The position numbers were made by a program, and so were the translations under genes. The notes under the pieces are model-generated. The model saw only the letters and a program-made list of their open reading frames with translations. It made no database searches and was not told the DNA's origin. From Rheum nobile (taxonomy: Eukaryota; Streptophyta; Magnoliopsida; Caryophyllales; Polygonaceae), in the NCBI GenBank assembly GCA_027886185.1, contig WOAB01000568.1, positions 2,294,001-2,358,000 on the forward strand: a DNA stretch of 64,000 nucleotides, in the 5' to 3' direction. Shown here one piece after another: positions 1-9,268 of this stretch. The stretch's first letter is position 1. Each line of letters begins with the position of its first letter.

Positions 1-169
1 CGATAACGCATTCTGTAATTTCCAAAACAAGGAAACACTTCATTATCATTCAAAACTTACATTACTGACAAAAGTTGAACAACCAGGTCACGATACCACG
101 GAGATTATCGACACACGTCGCTACTCCTTAATCTTAAAGAAAGACTTAACACAAATACAACTTAATGGA

Positions 170-1504
170 TCATGGTTCTTCTTCGCTGGCTTGGCTCATT
201 ACAAAGAGTCTTTGCCCTTGGCCTGAAGACCCCATAGGCGCTTTGCCTTTATTACGAGCTATAGACTGCTCAGGAGCAGATACCTCTGGCCTTGGGTTCT
301 GTCCACTGCCAACATTTGACGCCTGATAAGACTGCATTGGTCCCTGACCCTTCAGTCTGCAGTATGCTTTTATATGGCCTTATCTCCCACAATTATGACA
401 TACTCTCTTGTCCTTTTGGCAAATAAAACTTTTATGCCCAACTTCACCACAGTTGTGGCACTGAATTACTCCGCTGCTCCAACCTGAGCCTCTGGCAGAG
501 TCAGACTGAGTTGTCTCGGTCTTAGCACGACCAGACTTCTCAAACTTGGTAGGCGATGCCGGTCGTTTGAATGAACCAACCGTGCAATCCTGTTGCCCAC
601 CCTTTCCCTTAACTTGCTTCTCCCGCTTATGGGCAGACTCCTCCAATGTGACCTCTGTCTTGTAGGCTGCATCCACATATTGTTCTAACGTAGAACAACC
701 GTGACGCAACATTAGAGGCTTGATTTCTGGATTCATCCATCCATGGAAGTACCAGATCTTTTGTTCTTCGCTTGACACCTCAGGTCCCGCGTACTGCAAC
801 AAGTGATTAAACTTAGCTGCGAGCTCAGTTACCTTTAACCCATCAGTCTTCGGGTACAGAAATTCCTTATGCTTCTCCTCCCTCATAGCACGGGAAAAGA
901 AACGGTCAGTCATCTTTGTTTTGAACATGCTCCAATTCAGCTCGGGATGATCTGCCAGACCGGTGCTCTCCCACCATTCACTAGCCCCATCCTTGAGTTG
1001 AAGGGAGGCGGTGTGCACTTTCTCAGCCTCAGTGCAAGTAATGTTCCGGAGCAACCGTTCCATATGCGAGAACCAATATGTCACCCTGACTGGTTCTCCA
1101 GTACCGTCGTAGCTGTCAGGCCTCATTGAACTCACGGCTTTTAATGCTTGACCGTAAGCTCCTCTGTTCTTGACAACATTGATCTGAGGTATTTGCTCCA
1201 CTGACTCCTCAACTTCAGGAATAGCCTGAGGAACTGGACCACCTTATGCTTGTGGTACGACTGGTCGCATAACATCTGTGATTGCTTTCATGACAATTCC
1301 TCGAATTGCCTCAACTGCTGTAACATCAAACATCATCGGTGCGTTGAGCTGATCTTGGTCATTGCCTCTTGGATTATTGTTGAGGACAGACTCACGCTCT
1401 CTTGTTGGGTCTGCAGCATTCCTCGCATTTGGCCTAGGGTCATTACTCGGCCCAGCACCAGCACGGATAACGTTCCTTGTGTTCACCATCTGTTTACCGA
1501 TCAA
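170..1504 (-). pseudogene. gag: Gag of gag-only Ty3/gypsy element (left unit, broken)
   Basis: Capsid/nucleocapsid gene of the left TR-GAG unit, about 98% like the intact copy at 15751-17085. The central part holds a Retrotrans_gag domain (WWEST, FLYPKTDGLKVTELAAKF), followed by a CCHC knuckle CHNCGEVGHKSFIC whose four ligands are intact. Compared with the intact copy it has two nonsense changes: a TAA near 1243 (CAA to TAA) and a TAA near 380 that cuts the second knuckle after its first two cysteines. It would be read from ATG at 1504 on the minus strand; the matching stop lies at 170-172. No protease or pol follows. The family call is firm; the gene is dead in this copy. Confidence 0.85.
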
Positions 1505-1943
1505 ATTCCAAGGATTGTATCACATTAGTATCATTCTGATATACTTATTGTAATAAAATCAACTTAGAATAGATCAACTTGGTAATTTCTATTGATGAAC
1601 TCAAACCGAGTTACTAGGTTCTACAACCTTAACTCAAAGCGAGGGAACTGGGAGTTCAAGCCTTATTGGGTATGGCGAAACCACCTTGGCTTCTCTCGGG
1701 TTCCTCTGAAGAGAACGGAATGCACTCATATCTTACGGGGCAATGGGGAAGGAATTAGTCTTTCTAGATATAAAAGCAAGCTTACTATATCAGACTGTAT
1801 AGAAGACAAGACTATGAACGGTGTTTTCAAATTCTTTTCACTTTGAAAATTCAGTGCCCTTTGAAAACACTTTTTAATTAAAACGAGTAAATGGTTTTCA
1901 AATACTCAACCCGTTTTAAAAACTTTGGCTCTGATACCACAAC
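1505..1943 (-). other. Leader and primer-binding site of the left TR-GAG unit
   Basis: Untranslated stretch between LTR and gag. The minus-strand reading of 1928-1939 is TGGTATCAGAGC, the standard plant retroelement primer-binding site complementary to initiator methionine tRNA. It lies a few bases inside the LTR end, as expected. No coding potential was seen here apart from short chance frames. It matches 17086-17525. Confidence 0.8.
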
Positions 1944-2920
1944 TGTAACACCCCCAAATCTTAACCCATTTGGAAAGGTATTACCGCCAGTGACCTCAGT
2001 GTTCCTTACCGAGATCACCCAAGGCTTTACTGTTTAAATACAATTATGAGATACAAAGGATACAAAATGATAACTTTATTCATATAAAACATGAGTCCTG
2101 GGATTACATCCCAATCCCAAATAAGACAAATACAGAGTTTAAACAAAGTACAGCAAAAGTCTTTTTAAATACATCACAGAGTAAATAAGTTACAGCGGAA
2201 GTCTTTCTTGAAATCTTACAAAAAGGGTTATGATCGTAATGATCATCTGCCCAAGGATCTCAACCTGATTAAAAGATAATTATTAAAACATCCAAAAACA
2301 ACCGTCGTCTTCATAGTCAATCTAGTCTCCTCATATCTTCGCTCTATCTGATGTGTCGAATCGAACGGATGACACCAGCCAACCATGCAGAGAACAATTG
2401 CGGTTGGTTAATCTACTGAATAGACTATGCAAGGGTACAAAGCAGAAGGTTCGAAGTAGTTGTATTAGGTTAGACTCCTCGTTTCTCGAATAAAAGTCGA
2501 GTACGTTAGTCAACCTTCATACTATACTGGAATATGACAAAAGGCATGCACAAGAGAAGATTCTGAAAGGCTGAATCTTCACAGAAATCGACCCGAAAGA
2601 AGACTCCAACGGAATTGAGTCTTAAGGAAATATGACAAATCTGGAACGTTTAAAGAATCAGACATCAGATTTAAAAGCTCACTTAGATGTTTCGGTTCAC
2701 AACCAACCTCACCGCATACAGCGAATCCAGATTGGAAAGAGAACGTACTCTGATCAAAAGTCAAGACGATCTTTCCTAGCTGCACTATTTACTTAGTTGC
2801 ACTACTCGCCAAAGGTATATTAATCTTGTGCACTCGGGCACTCTATCTTATTTAATTATAAAACACACGCCACTGAAATACATTAATATTATTAAGCGCG
2901 GTAACAAAGCTTAAATCTCA

Positions 2921-3148
2921 GGGTGACCATTATGTCGACCCAAACTAAAACAACACACAAACACACACACACACGAGGCTTAATATTATTCCGAGAACAA
3001 CGGAAGTTATTATTACACAGGGTGACCTTACGTTCACCCAGATTACACTGCCACAGTTCTTACACTTTAATTTACAGGGTGACAGTTACGTCCACCCCAA
3101 TTGCACTAGCTAGGTGCTTAATAGACAGGGTGACAATTATGTCCACCC
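2921..3148. repeat. Four GGGTGAC...CACCC palindromes in the TR-GAG LTR
   Basis: Four imperfect inverted repeats of about 21 bases, GGGTGAC, a short A/T-containing centre, then GTCCACCC or a variant, lie at 2921-2941, 3020-3039, 3077-3098 and 3128-3148. Each is preceded by ACA or TCA. The same set occurs in the second LTR (about 18500-18730). They could be protein-binding sites in the LTR or RNA hairpins; the function is unknown. Confidence 0.7.
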
Positions 3149-3270
3149 AATTGCGCTAGCAAGGCGCTTAAACACTTCAGATCCTTAAAGGTGGATAGGA
3201 AGCATAGGTCATGACCCTTAAATTATTATTCGGAAATTAACCCGAGGAGTATTACGATTTAAAGAAACGA

Positions 3271-3466
3271 CAAATCCTTACTTGGATTAGCGTTCCTACG
3301 AACATTAAGTTATAAAGAAACGACTAATCCTTACTTGGATTAGCGTTCCTACGAACACTCGTGCTAACTAAACAGTCTAACACAACAACTATTCACATTA
3401 AAGCCATCCAGGCAAAACGACTTAAACATAGAGATAATAGAAACGGCTAATCCTTACTTGGATTAG
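3271..3466. repeat. Three CTAATCC-ttactt-GGATTAG hairpins in the TR-GAG LTR
   Basis: A 20-base inverted repeat with a 6-base loop occurs at 3271-3290 (first arm CAAATCC), 3324-3343 and 3447-3466, each after an AAGAAACGAC-like or AGAAACGGC-like lead. The loop ttactt is the same in all three. The second LTR has the same three near 18855-19050. This looks like a tandemly multiplied regulatory or structural unit; the role is unknown. Confidence 0.7.
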
Positions 3467-3927
3467 CTTTCCTATTAATCCACATGTTATTCTAGCATTA
3501 AGATTAAATTCACAACAATACCATCACGGTAATTATCACATATAATTGCGTTGTTCTAACAGATATACAACCTATGATAATGTCATTATTAAAGTTTCCA
3601 AAACAGTTTATAAAACCATTTCCAGACAAACACAATAATCATTCCAAATTAATTACTCAGATAAACAACTGATAATTAATGTAAATATGGAACGATGAGC
3701 AAGAGCGAACCGCCACTTGCCTTAATCCGCAGAGTTTGAACGAAGCCTAACGACGACGGGATTCCGGGCTCGACACAGGAACAGATCTGGCACACAGATT
3801 CCTTCGGATCGACCCATACAGAAACCCTAAGTTAGATCCGACATAACAACAGTACGAATCTAAAGGAAGACGAAAGGAACGACGCCCGAACAACGACCAC
3901 TCAGGGCCGAGGCCAAAAGAAGCCACG

Positions 3928-3932
3928 ACCTT
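3928..3932. repeat. Target-site duplication (left) of Tat element 1
   Basis: ACCTT directly before the 5' LTR, repeated at 14051-14055 after the 3' LTR. The uninterrupted LTR copy at about 19509-19514 has a single ACCTT at the same place, which confirms a 5-bp duplication. Confidence 0.95.
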
Positions 3933-4632
3933 TGTTGGGCCTGGATTCTCCAGAGAAGACAGATCGAGAGTACCGATCCCAAGCCCACTGCAAATCGGGA
4001 GAATGGCAGACGAGTTCAGAAGAGTCGACAAGGCTTCTCTGGTCGAGCGACAACCGACAAAACCTCTCCAGTCAAGAGTCATCCGACAAGATCGCGGAGA
4101 TCTCGCCACGTATTTAATGCTCAGATCATGCAACATCTGCAACGTTCAAACACCTTAATTGCCAGTAATTCAACGGCGAAATCCTTGCCATTACACTCGG
4201 TATTGAAGACAAAAGCATAAAAACGGTGCAACGGCCACAGGAGTAAAGGGACTTACCATATTTGGAACGACGAAGAAGATAAGATCAGGGAACTCACAAC
4301 TACGCAAAACACACGCATTCTCACTTAGCAAACTCACCAGAATAGCACTCTCGCTCTCCATCTAGCTCTCCAAACGGCTGCCTATGCCTGACCCCTGCCG
4401 GTCGCCACTCACAAGTCACCGGTCGAGTCCCACTCGATCTCTGATTTTATTATGATAGGCTGTATTGCGATCTAATCCGATTCACACGATATCTAATAAA
4501 ATCATCTTGCTATTATATATTTATTTCTTGTTTACCTATTATTTGCTTGGTTTGGATTATTTCCCATCGTCCGATCGACTAGTTACCCCGTCTAAGGCGA
4601 TTTAGGTCATTCGATCTTTTCGCCCCAAAACA
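3933..4632 (+). repeat. 5' LTR of Tat-1
   Basis: Starts TGTTGGGCC and ends CCCCAAAACA, 700 bp, the same length as the 3' LTR at 13351-14050. Its 3' end includes a conserved tract (ATCGACTAGTTACCCC, then TTTAGGTC) that also ends the LTRs of Tat-2. A TATA-like ATTATATATTTA lies near 4513-4524, a plausible promoter about 110 bp from the LTR end. Confidence 0.93.
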
Positions 4633-4635
4633 ATT

Positions 4636-4653
4636 TGGCGCCCACCGTGGGGC
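4636..4653 (+). other. Primer-binding site of Tat-1
   Basis: TGGCGCCCACCGTGGGGC, three bases after the 5' LTR. It begins with TGG, complementary to a tRNA CCA end. The tRNA was not identified. Tat-2 has the same site with one change (TGA for TGG at the start). Confidence 0.85.
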
Positions 4654-4687
4654 AACTTGCCGATCACCTTTCCGGAATCTTCCAACC

Positions 4688-6274
4688 ATGGCTATTGATC
4701 CCCCTATTGATAACCAAGAACCACGTCTCGAAGACGAAACCCAAACCACAGAAAACCCAATCGAAAATCCTACTCCAACCCAGTTCCAAGAACTCTCTCA
4801 AAAAATGGCCGCCCTTCAAGAGGAACTAGCCCAACAACGTCAGAAAACCAAAGCCCTAGCCGCTTTGTCAACCCAATCTGAAGCCGAGATCGCGCAACTA
4901 ACCCGTGAGAACGAGTCTCTTAAGTCGCAGGTACAATCAGTGGCCTCAGGATCTCGGAACGCACCCGTCCACGGCGGCGCCCGAACGCGCCTCGACATGG
5001 ACAATATTGAGCCAACGCCTCCCAGCATACGACGTCCCGGACATACTGAGGGTACGTCTCGAACTCCTTTCGCTAGTCCATTCTTGACTAACCATGTCAC
5101 CTTTCCTACACCGATCGGGTCTGTTGGGGCCCGAATCGACGAAACACAGGTTGCCAATCCGCCAGATGTCATGGCCCTTTTTCAGCAAACGCTCGACCGA
5201 CAAATGAAGGCAATCGACGATCGTTTCAATAGGCTCCCAGGAGTCCCGCAACCGATCGAGAGAGAAGCGTCCGGCGGATTCGAAGAATCCCCGTTCGTCG
5301 AAGAAATCGCAAGGGTCGAGATCCCCAAGAAGTTCCATCTCCTCAACATGGCGACATTCGACGGCACCACCGATCCAGATGACCATATCTCTCTCTATAA
5401 ACAAAAACTAATGGCTGCATCTGTTTCAAGGGAGAGTCACGAGGTTGTCATGTGCAAAAGATTTGGCACGACCCTCGCGGGCCCCTCACTAACTTGGTTT
5501 ATGCGTTTGCCTCAGGGAACGATCACATCATTTGCGGACCTGGTCAACTCTTTTAAGAGCCAGTTCGCCAACAGTCGGAAGCATGAGAAACAATCGAGTG
5601 ACCTCTACCGAGTCACACAAAGGTACAATGAACCTCTCCGAAATTATCTTAACAGGTACAACAAAGAGAAAGTGGGAATCCCCCACTGTGACGTCACAAC
5701 GTCTATCGAAGCATTCCGACAAGGCCTGGTCAAAGACAGCAATCTCTACGATGAGATTACCAAGTATCCCTGCAAAAGTTTCGAAGATGTTCAGGCCAAA
5801 ACTATGGTCGAGGTAAGGCTGGAAGAGGACCGTGAGTCGCGTAAAGCCTCGCGCGGACCCAATCCATCCGATCGCAAACATTCCTCCGACAATCGTCGGG
5901 ACAGACGTCCACATCCCTATTCTCGTAATCGAAACGAAGCAAATCAGGTAAATTCTTTCCAAGACAGGTCACAAGAATGGAGAGACGGTTCTGTGTTGCC
6001 TCCTAGGGTCCAGTCTTATAACTTCAATGTTTCCGTGTCGGAGCTCGTCAAGAGTTTCGACAAGTATGGAAAAGACGTAAGATGGCCCCGAAAGAGCGAC
6101 CGACCGGACGTCAAGAAGGACATGAGTCGATGGTGTGAATTCCACGGCGACCATGGTCATTCGACCGACGAGTGCATCGCCCTACGAAAGGAGGTCGCTA
6201 GGCTGCTCTCACAGGGGCTGTTACGCGACGTCATCTCGGAACGGGCAAAAGCCACCATGGAACGCCGAGATTAG
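4688..6274 (+). CDS. gag: Gag polyprotein of Tat-1
   Basis: A 528-residue structural protein forming the virus-like particle. Residues about 30-90 are a heptad-rich coiled coil (QELSQKMAALQEELAQQRQK region). Residues about 215-390 are the Retrotrans_gag capsid domain (MATFDGTTDPDDHISLYK, LTWFMRLP, FKSQFA). A basic Arg/Ser/Asp-rich stretch follows, then a variant knuckle CEFHGDHGHSTDEC near residue 485 (C-x2-H-x4-H-x4-C, the second Cys replaced by His as often in Tat). The start is the ATG in ACCATGG; the same start occurs in Tat-2. It ends at TAG 6272-6274, in the same frame as protease and pol, so gag, pro and pol are one frame split by stops. The frame is undamaged. Confidence 0.93.
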   Translation: MAIDPPIDNQEPRLEDETQTTENPIENPTPTQFQELSQKMAALQEELAQQRQKTKALAALSTQSEAEIAQLTRENESLKSQVQSVASGSRNAPVHGGARTRLDMDNIEPTPPSIRRPGHTEGTSRTPFASPFLTNHVTFPTPIGSVGARIDETQVANPPDVMALFQQTLDRQMKAIDDRFNRLPGVPQPIEREASGGFEESPFVEEIARVEIPKKFHLLNMATFDGTTDPDDHISLYKQKLMAASVSRESHEVVMCKRFGTTLAGPSLTWFMRLPQGTITSFADLVNSFKSQFANSRKHEKQSSDLYRVTQRYNEPLRNYLNRYNKEKVGIPHCDVTTSIEAFRQGLVKDSNLYDEITKYPCKSFEDVQAKTMVEVRLEEDRESRKASRGPNPSDRKHSSDNRRDRRPHPYSRNRNEANQVNSFQDRSQEWRDGSVLPPRVQSYNFNVSVSELVKSFDKYGKDVRWPRKSDRPDVKKDMSRWCEFHGDHGHSTDECIALRKEVARLLSQGLLRDVISERAKATMERRD

Positions 6275-6937
6275 GTAAAACAGAACAAACCCCCATCTCC
6301 TATCCATACGAAAGTTGTCAATACCATTTCAGGTGGATCCGACATATGCGGGAACGCGTACTCCGCGGCTAAGCGACACGCCAAGGAAAGCAAAGGCGAC
6401 AAGCCCGAAGCATCGGAATTCAAACCAAGGAGGGTATCTAACCTTCCGACGGTCACATTCGACGAATCCGACTCCGACGGGTCTGATAGTCACCATGACG
6501 GTCTGGTAATCTCTTTGTCCATTGGTAATTGCTTAATCCGGAGAGTACTAATCGATACAGGATGTTCGACAAACCTCTTGACCCTCGACACTCTCAAAGA
6601 AATGGGTCTGACTGAGAACGACCTAATCAAGAAATCGACCCCACTGGTCGGGTTCAACGGTGAGGTTAAGCACACGACTGGCGAAATCATTCTGACCACA
6701 TACACTGGAGGAATCAACCGACAGGTTAAATTCTTAGTCCTAGACTGTCCGTCTCCCTACAATTGTATTCTTGGCAGGCCGTGGATACACGCTATGAAGG
6801 CAATACCTTCAACATATCATCAAGTCATCAAATTCCCCACCGAGTGGGGAGTCCAAGAAATCAAAGGAGATCAAAGGACCGCAAAGGAATGCTATGTCGC
6901 TTCCATGAAGAACACGGTCAAACACAAGATCGCATAG
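6275..6937 (+). CDS. pro: Aspartic protease region of Tat-1, ending at a UAG with readthrough context
   Basis: The frame is open from the codon after the gag stop to TAG 6935-6937. The retropepsin active site is VLIDTGCSTNLL (about 6548-6583), and the flap/C-terminal motif NCILGRPWIH lies near 6760-6790. There is no convincing ATG at the start; ATG-independent expression (readthrough or processing from Gag-Pro) is likely. The terminal TAG is followed by CAACCA, which fits the UAG-CARYYA readthrough consensus known from tobamoviruses, and the same hexamer follows the same TAG in Tat-2. It would cut Gag and Pol during particle maturation. Confidence 0.85.
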   Translation, partial: VKQNKPPSPIHTKVVNTISGGSDICGNAYSAAKRHAKESKGDKPEASEFKPRRVSNLPTVTFDESDSDGSDSHHDGLVISLSIGNCLIRRVLIDTGCSTNLLTLDTLKEMGLTENDLIKKSTPLVGFNGEVKHTTGEIILTTYTGGINRQVKFLVLDCPSPYNCILGRPWIHAMKAIPSTYHQVIKFPTEWGVQEIKGDQRTAKECYVASMKNTVKHKIA

Positions 6938-9268
6938 CAACCACAGATTGGCGAAGGACCTAGTCGATACGTTGAACCAGAAATGGAGAAACTCGACGAG
7001 ATCACACTAGACCCTTTAAAGCCAAACCAAACGGTAAGGGTCGGGTCGGACCTGGACGACTCGACCAGACAACAGCTTCTCGACTTTCTCAGGACCAATG
7101 CCGACTGTTTCGCATGGTCATATGAGGATATGGTCGGGATATCTCCCAACGTTATTACTCATAAATTAAATGTGGATCCATCTCATCCCCCTGTCAAGCA
7201 AAAACGCAGGAAATTCGCCCCCGAGAGGAACAAAATAATCGACAACGAAGTCAAAAGCTTATTGGAAACCGGAAAAATTAGGGAAGTCCACTACCCTGAA
7301 TGGCTGGCCAACGTGGTCGTGGTCCAAAAGAAGAACGGCAAATGGAGAGTCTGTATCGACTTCACAGACCTCAACAAGGCTTGTCCCAAAGATTCATTTC
7401 CTCTACCTCACATCGACGCTATGGTCGACGCCACAGCAGGGCACGAAATGCTCACCTTCATGGACGCCTTCAGTGGCTACAATCAAATTCTTATGGATCC
7501 CGACGATCAAGAAAAAACAGCGTTCATCACCAGTCAAGGTATCTATTGCTACAAAGTAATGCCCTTTGGTATGAAAAATGCAGGGGCTACATACCAACGA
7601 TTGGTCAACCAAATGTTCAAAGACCAAATCGGAGACACAATGGAAGTCTATATCGACGACATGTTGGTCAAGTCCAAGAAGAAAGAAGATCACATCGACC
7701 ACCTACGCGACAGCTTCGAGGTACTCAAAAGGTATAATATGAAACTAAACCCTACTAAGTGCTCCTTCGGAGTGTCGTCAGGGAAGTTATTAGGATATAT
7801 GGTGACACAAAGAGGAATAGAGGCCAGCCCGGAACAGATCAAGGCTCTCATCAACCTCCGATCCCCCCGATGCATCAAAGACGTACAGAAGCTCACAGGT
7901 CGGATAACAACTCTGAACAGGTTCATCTCCAAATCATCCGACAAGTGCAAACCATTCCACGACGCGCTCAAGAAAAATAAGTCCTTTCAATGGACGGAGG
8001 AACATGAAGCAGCATTTCAGAACCTCAAGTACTATCTAGCCAGTCCTATGTTACTAACCAAACCTAAAGGCAACGAGCCCTTATTTCTTTATCTTGCAGT
8101 GTCGGAATCGGCCGTAAGCGTTGTCCTGGTCAGAGAAGAAGATGGCAAACAGTCGCCAATATACTATGTCAGTCGGACGCTATCATCAGCCGAAACGAGG
8201 TATTCTTCACTTGAAAAACTCGTATTATCATTAGTAATGGCTTCGAACAAGCTCAAACCATACTTTGAATCCTATACTATCACTGTGCGCACTAATCATC
8301 CCATGAGGGCTATCATGAGGAAACCCGAGTTCACAGGAAGAATGACAAAATGGGCCATACACCTCAGTGGTTACGACATCGAGTATGAGCCGAGGACAGC
8401 GATTAAGTCGCAAGCATTAGCCGACTTTGTGGACGATTTCAATCCGACCCTAGAGCAAGAAGCCGTAAAAGAAGCAAATCAACTACTCGCGACAGACGAG
8501 ACAGGTACATGGGAGCTCCACACAGATGGGGCATCGAACGCCAGAGGATCGGGGCTTGGGGTCCTACTGAAATCGCCACAGGGGGACAAGATAGCCCAGG
8601 CTGTCAGATGTGAGTGGGATGCGAATAACAACGAGGCTGAGTACGAAGCACTCATATTCGGACTCATCTTGGCTCGCGATCTGGGAGTCCAAGAGATCGA
8701 AGTCGTTTGCGACTCCTTACTGGTCGTAAACCAAATACAGGGATCGTATAATGCCAAAGACACCAGAATGATAGCCTACCTGGAGGTAGCCAAGAAACTG
8801 ATCGGACAATTCCAAACATTCAACATTCGACAGGTGCCCAGGGATCTTAACTCCCAAGCCGACGCGCTCGCCAATCTGGGATCCGTCCTAGACCCAAAAG
8901 AATTTCCACACATACCATTGGCCCACGTTATGACGTCGGCCATCCCAAAGACATCCGTCGAGTTGACAACACCACTTGAAGAACTCGTCGCCATGGAGAT
9001 AGGCGATCGACCAGAAGAAGACATCGTCGACACCAATGACGACTGGATGCTACCTTACATCAAGTGGCTAAAAGATGGTATTTTACCAGATGACAAGACG
9101 GAAGCAAAAAAGCTTAAGGTACAAGCACTCTCTTACGATATTATTGACAACATCTTGTACAAAAGATCTGTTACAGGGCTACTCCTACGATGCCTTAAGA
9201 CTCCAGAAGTCGGACGTATCTTACAATCATTACACGAAGGAGAGTGTGGCAACCACACCGGCGGATGA
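6938..9268 (+). CDS. pol: Reverse transcriptase with degenerate and second RNase H of Tat-1
   Basis: Copies element RNA into DNA. The frame continues directly from the protease across the TAG; the first ATG is at 6983. RT motifs in order: WLANVVVVQKKNGKWRVCIDF, LNKACPKDSFPLPHID, MDAFSGYNQI, MPFGMKNAGATYQR, and the catalytic YIDDMLVK near 7650. The first RNase H (about 8085-8310) has lost catalytic residues: LYLAVS where Asp is usual and RTNHPM where TDH is usual. A second RNase H follows (about 8508-8890) with HTDGAS, NNEAEYEAL, CDSLLVVNQ and NSQADALA, so all its acidic residues are present. It ends at TGA 9266-9268; the matching codon in Tat-2 is CGA. Confidence 0.92.
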   Translation, partial: QPQIGEGPSRYVEPEMEKLDEITLDPLKPNQTVRVGSDLDDSTRQQLLDFLRTNADCFAWSYEDMVGISPNVITHKLNVDPSHPPVKQKRRKFAPERNKIIDNEVKSLLETGKIREVHYPEWLANVVVVQKKNGKWRVCIDFTDLNKACPKDSFPLPHIDAMVDATAGHEMLTFMDAFSGYNQILMDPDDQEKTAFITSQGIYCYKVMPFGMKNAGATYQRLVNQMFKDQIGDTMEVYIDDMLVKSKKKEDHIDHLRDSFEVLKRYNMKLNPTKCSFGVSSGKLLGYMVTQRGIEASPEQIKALINLRSPRCIKDVQKLTGRITTLNRFISKSSDKCKPFHDALKKNKSFQWTEEHEAAFQNLKYYLASPMLLTKPKGNEPLFLYLAVSESAVSVVLVREEDGKQSPIYYVSRTLSSAETRYSSLEKLVLSLVMASNKLKPYFESYTITVRTNHPMRAIMRKPEFTGRMTKWAIHLSGYDIEYEPRTAIKSQALADFVDDFNPTLEQEAVKEANQLLATDETGTWELHTDGASNARGSGLGVLLKSPQGDKIAQAVRCEWDANNNEAEYEALIFGLILARDLGVQEIEVVCDSLLVVNQIQGSYNAKDTRMIAYLEVAKKLIGQFQTFNIRQVPRDLNSQADALANLGSVLDPKEFPHIPLAHVMTSAIPKTSVELTTPLEELVAMEIGDRPEEDIVDTNDDWMLPYIKWLKDGILPDDKTEAKKLKVQALSYDIIDNILYKRSVTGLLLRCLKTPEVGRILQSLHEGECGNHTGG

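Larger units (their letters stand above)
1944..3932 (-). repeat. TR-GAG LTR copy A, first part (interrupted)
   Basis: LTR of the gag-only element. In plus-strand orientation it begins TGTAACACCC at 1944 and ends GGGGTATCACA at 14911, so in its own orientation it runs TGTGATACCCC to GGGTGTTACA. A Tat element inserted at 3933 splits it; without the insertion it is about 2.85 kb. The second LTR (17526-20399) is collinear and highly similar. It serves as 3' LTR of the right unit and as 5' LTR of the left unit. It contains two families of short palindromes, annotated separately. Confidence 0.88.

Noticed and set aside
4840..5962. Several 110-150-residue frames opposite the Tat-1 gag
   Set aside because: They are antisense shadows of the gag reading frame; no recognisable domain and no splice or promoter evidence.
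6275..6332. Possible intron (GTAAAAC...TTTCAG) between gag and protease of Tat-1
   Set aside because: It would be 58 bp, short for a plant intron and not a multiple of three; joining its ends leads to a stop in the new frame, and the gag TAG would not be removed cleanly.
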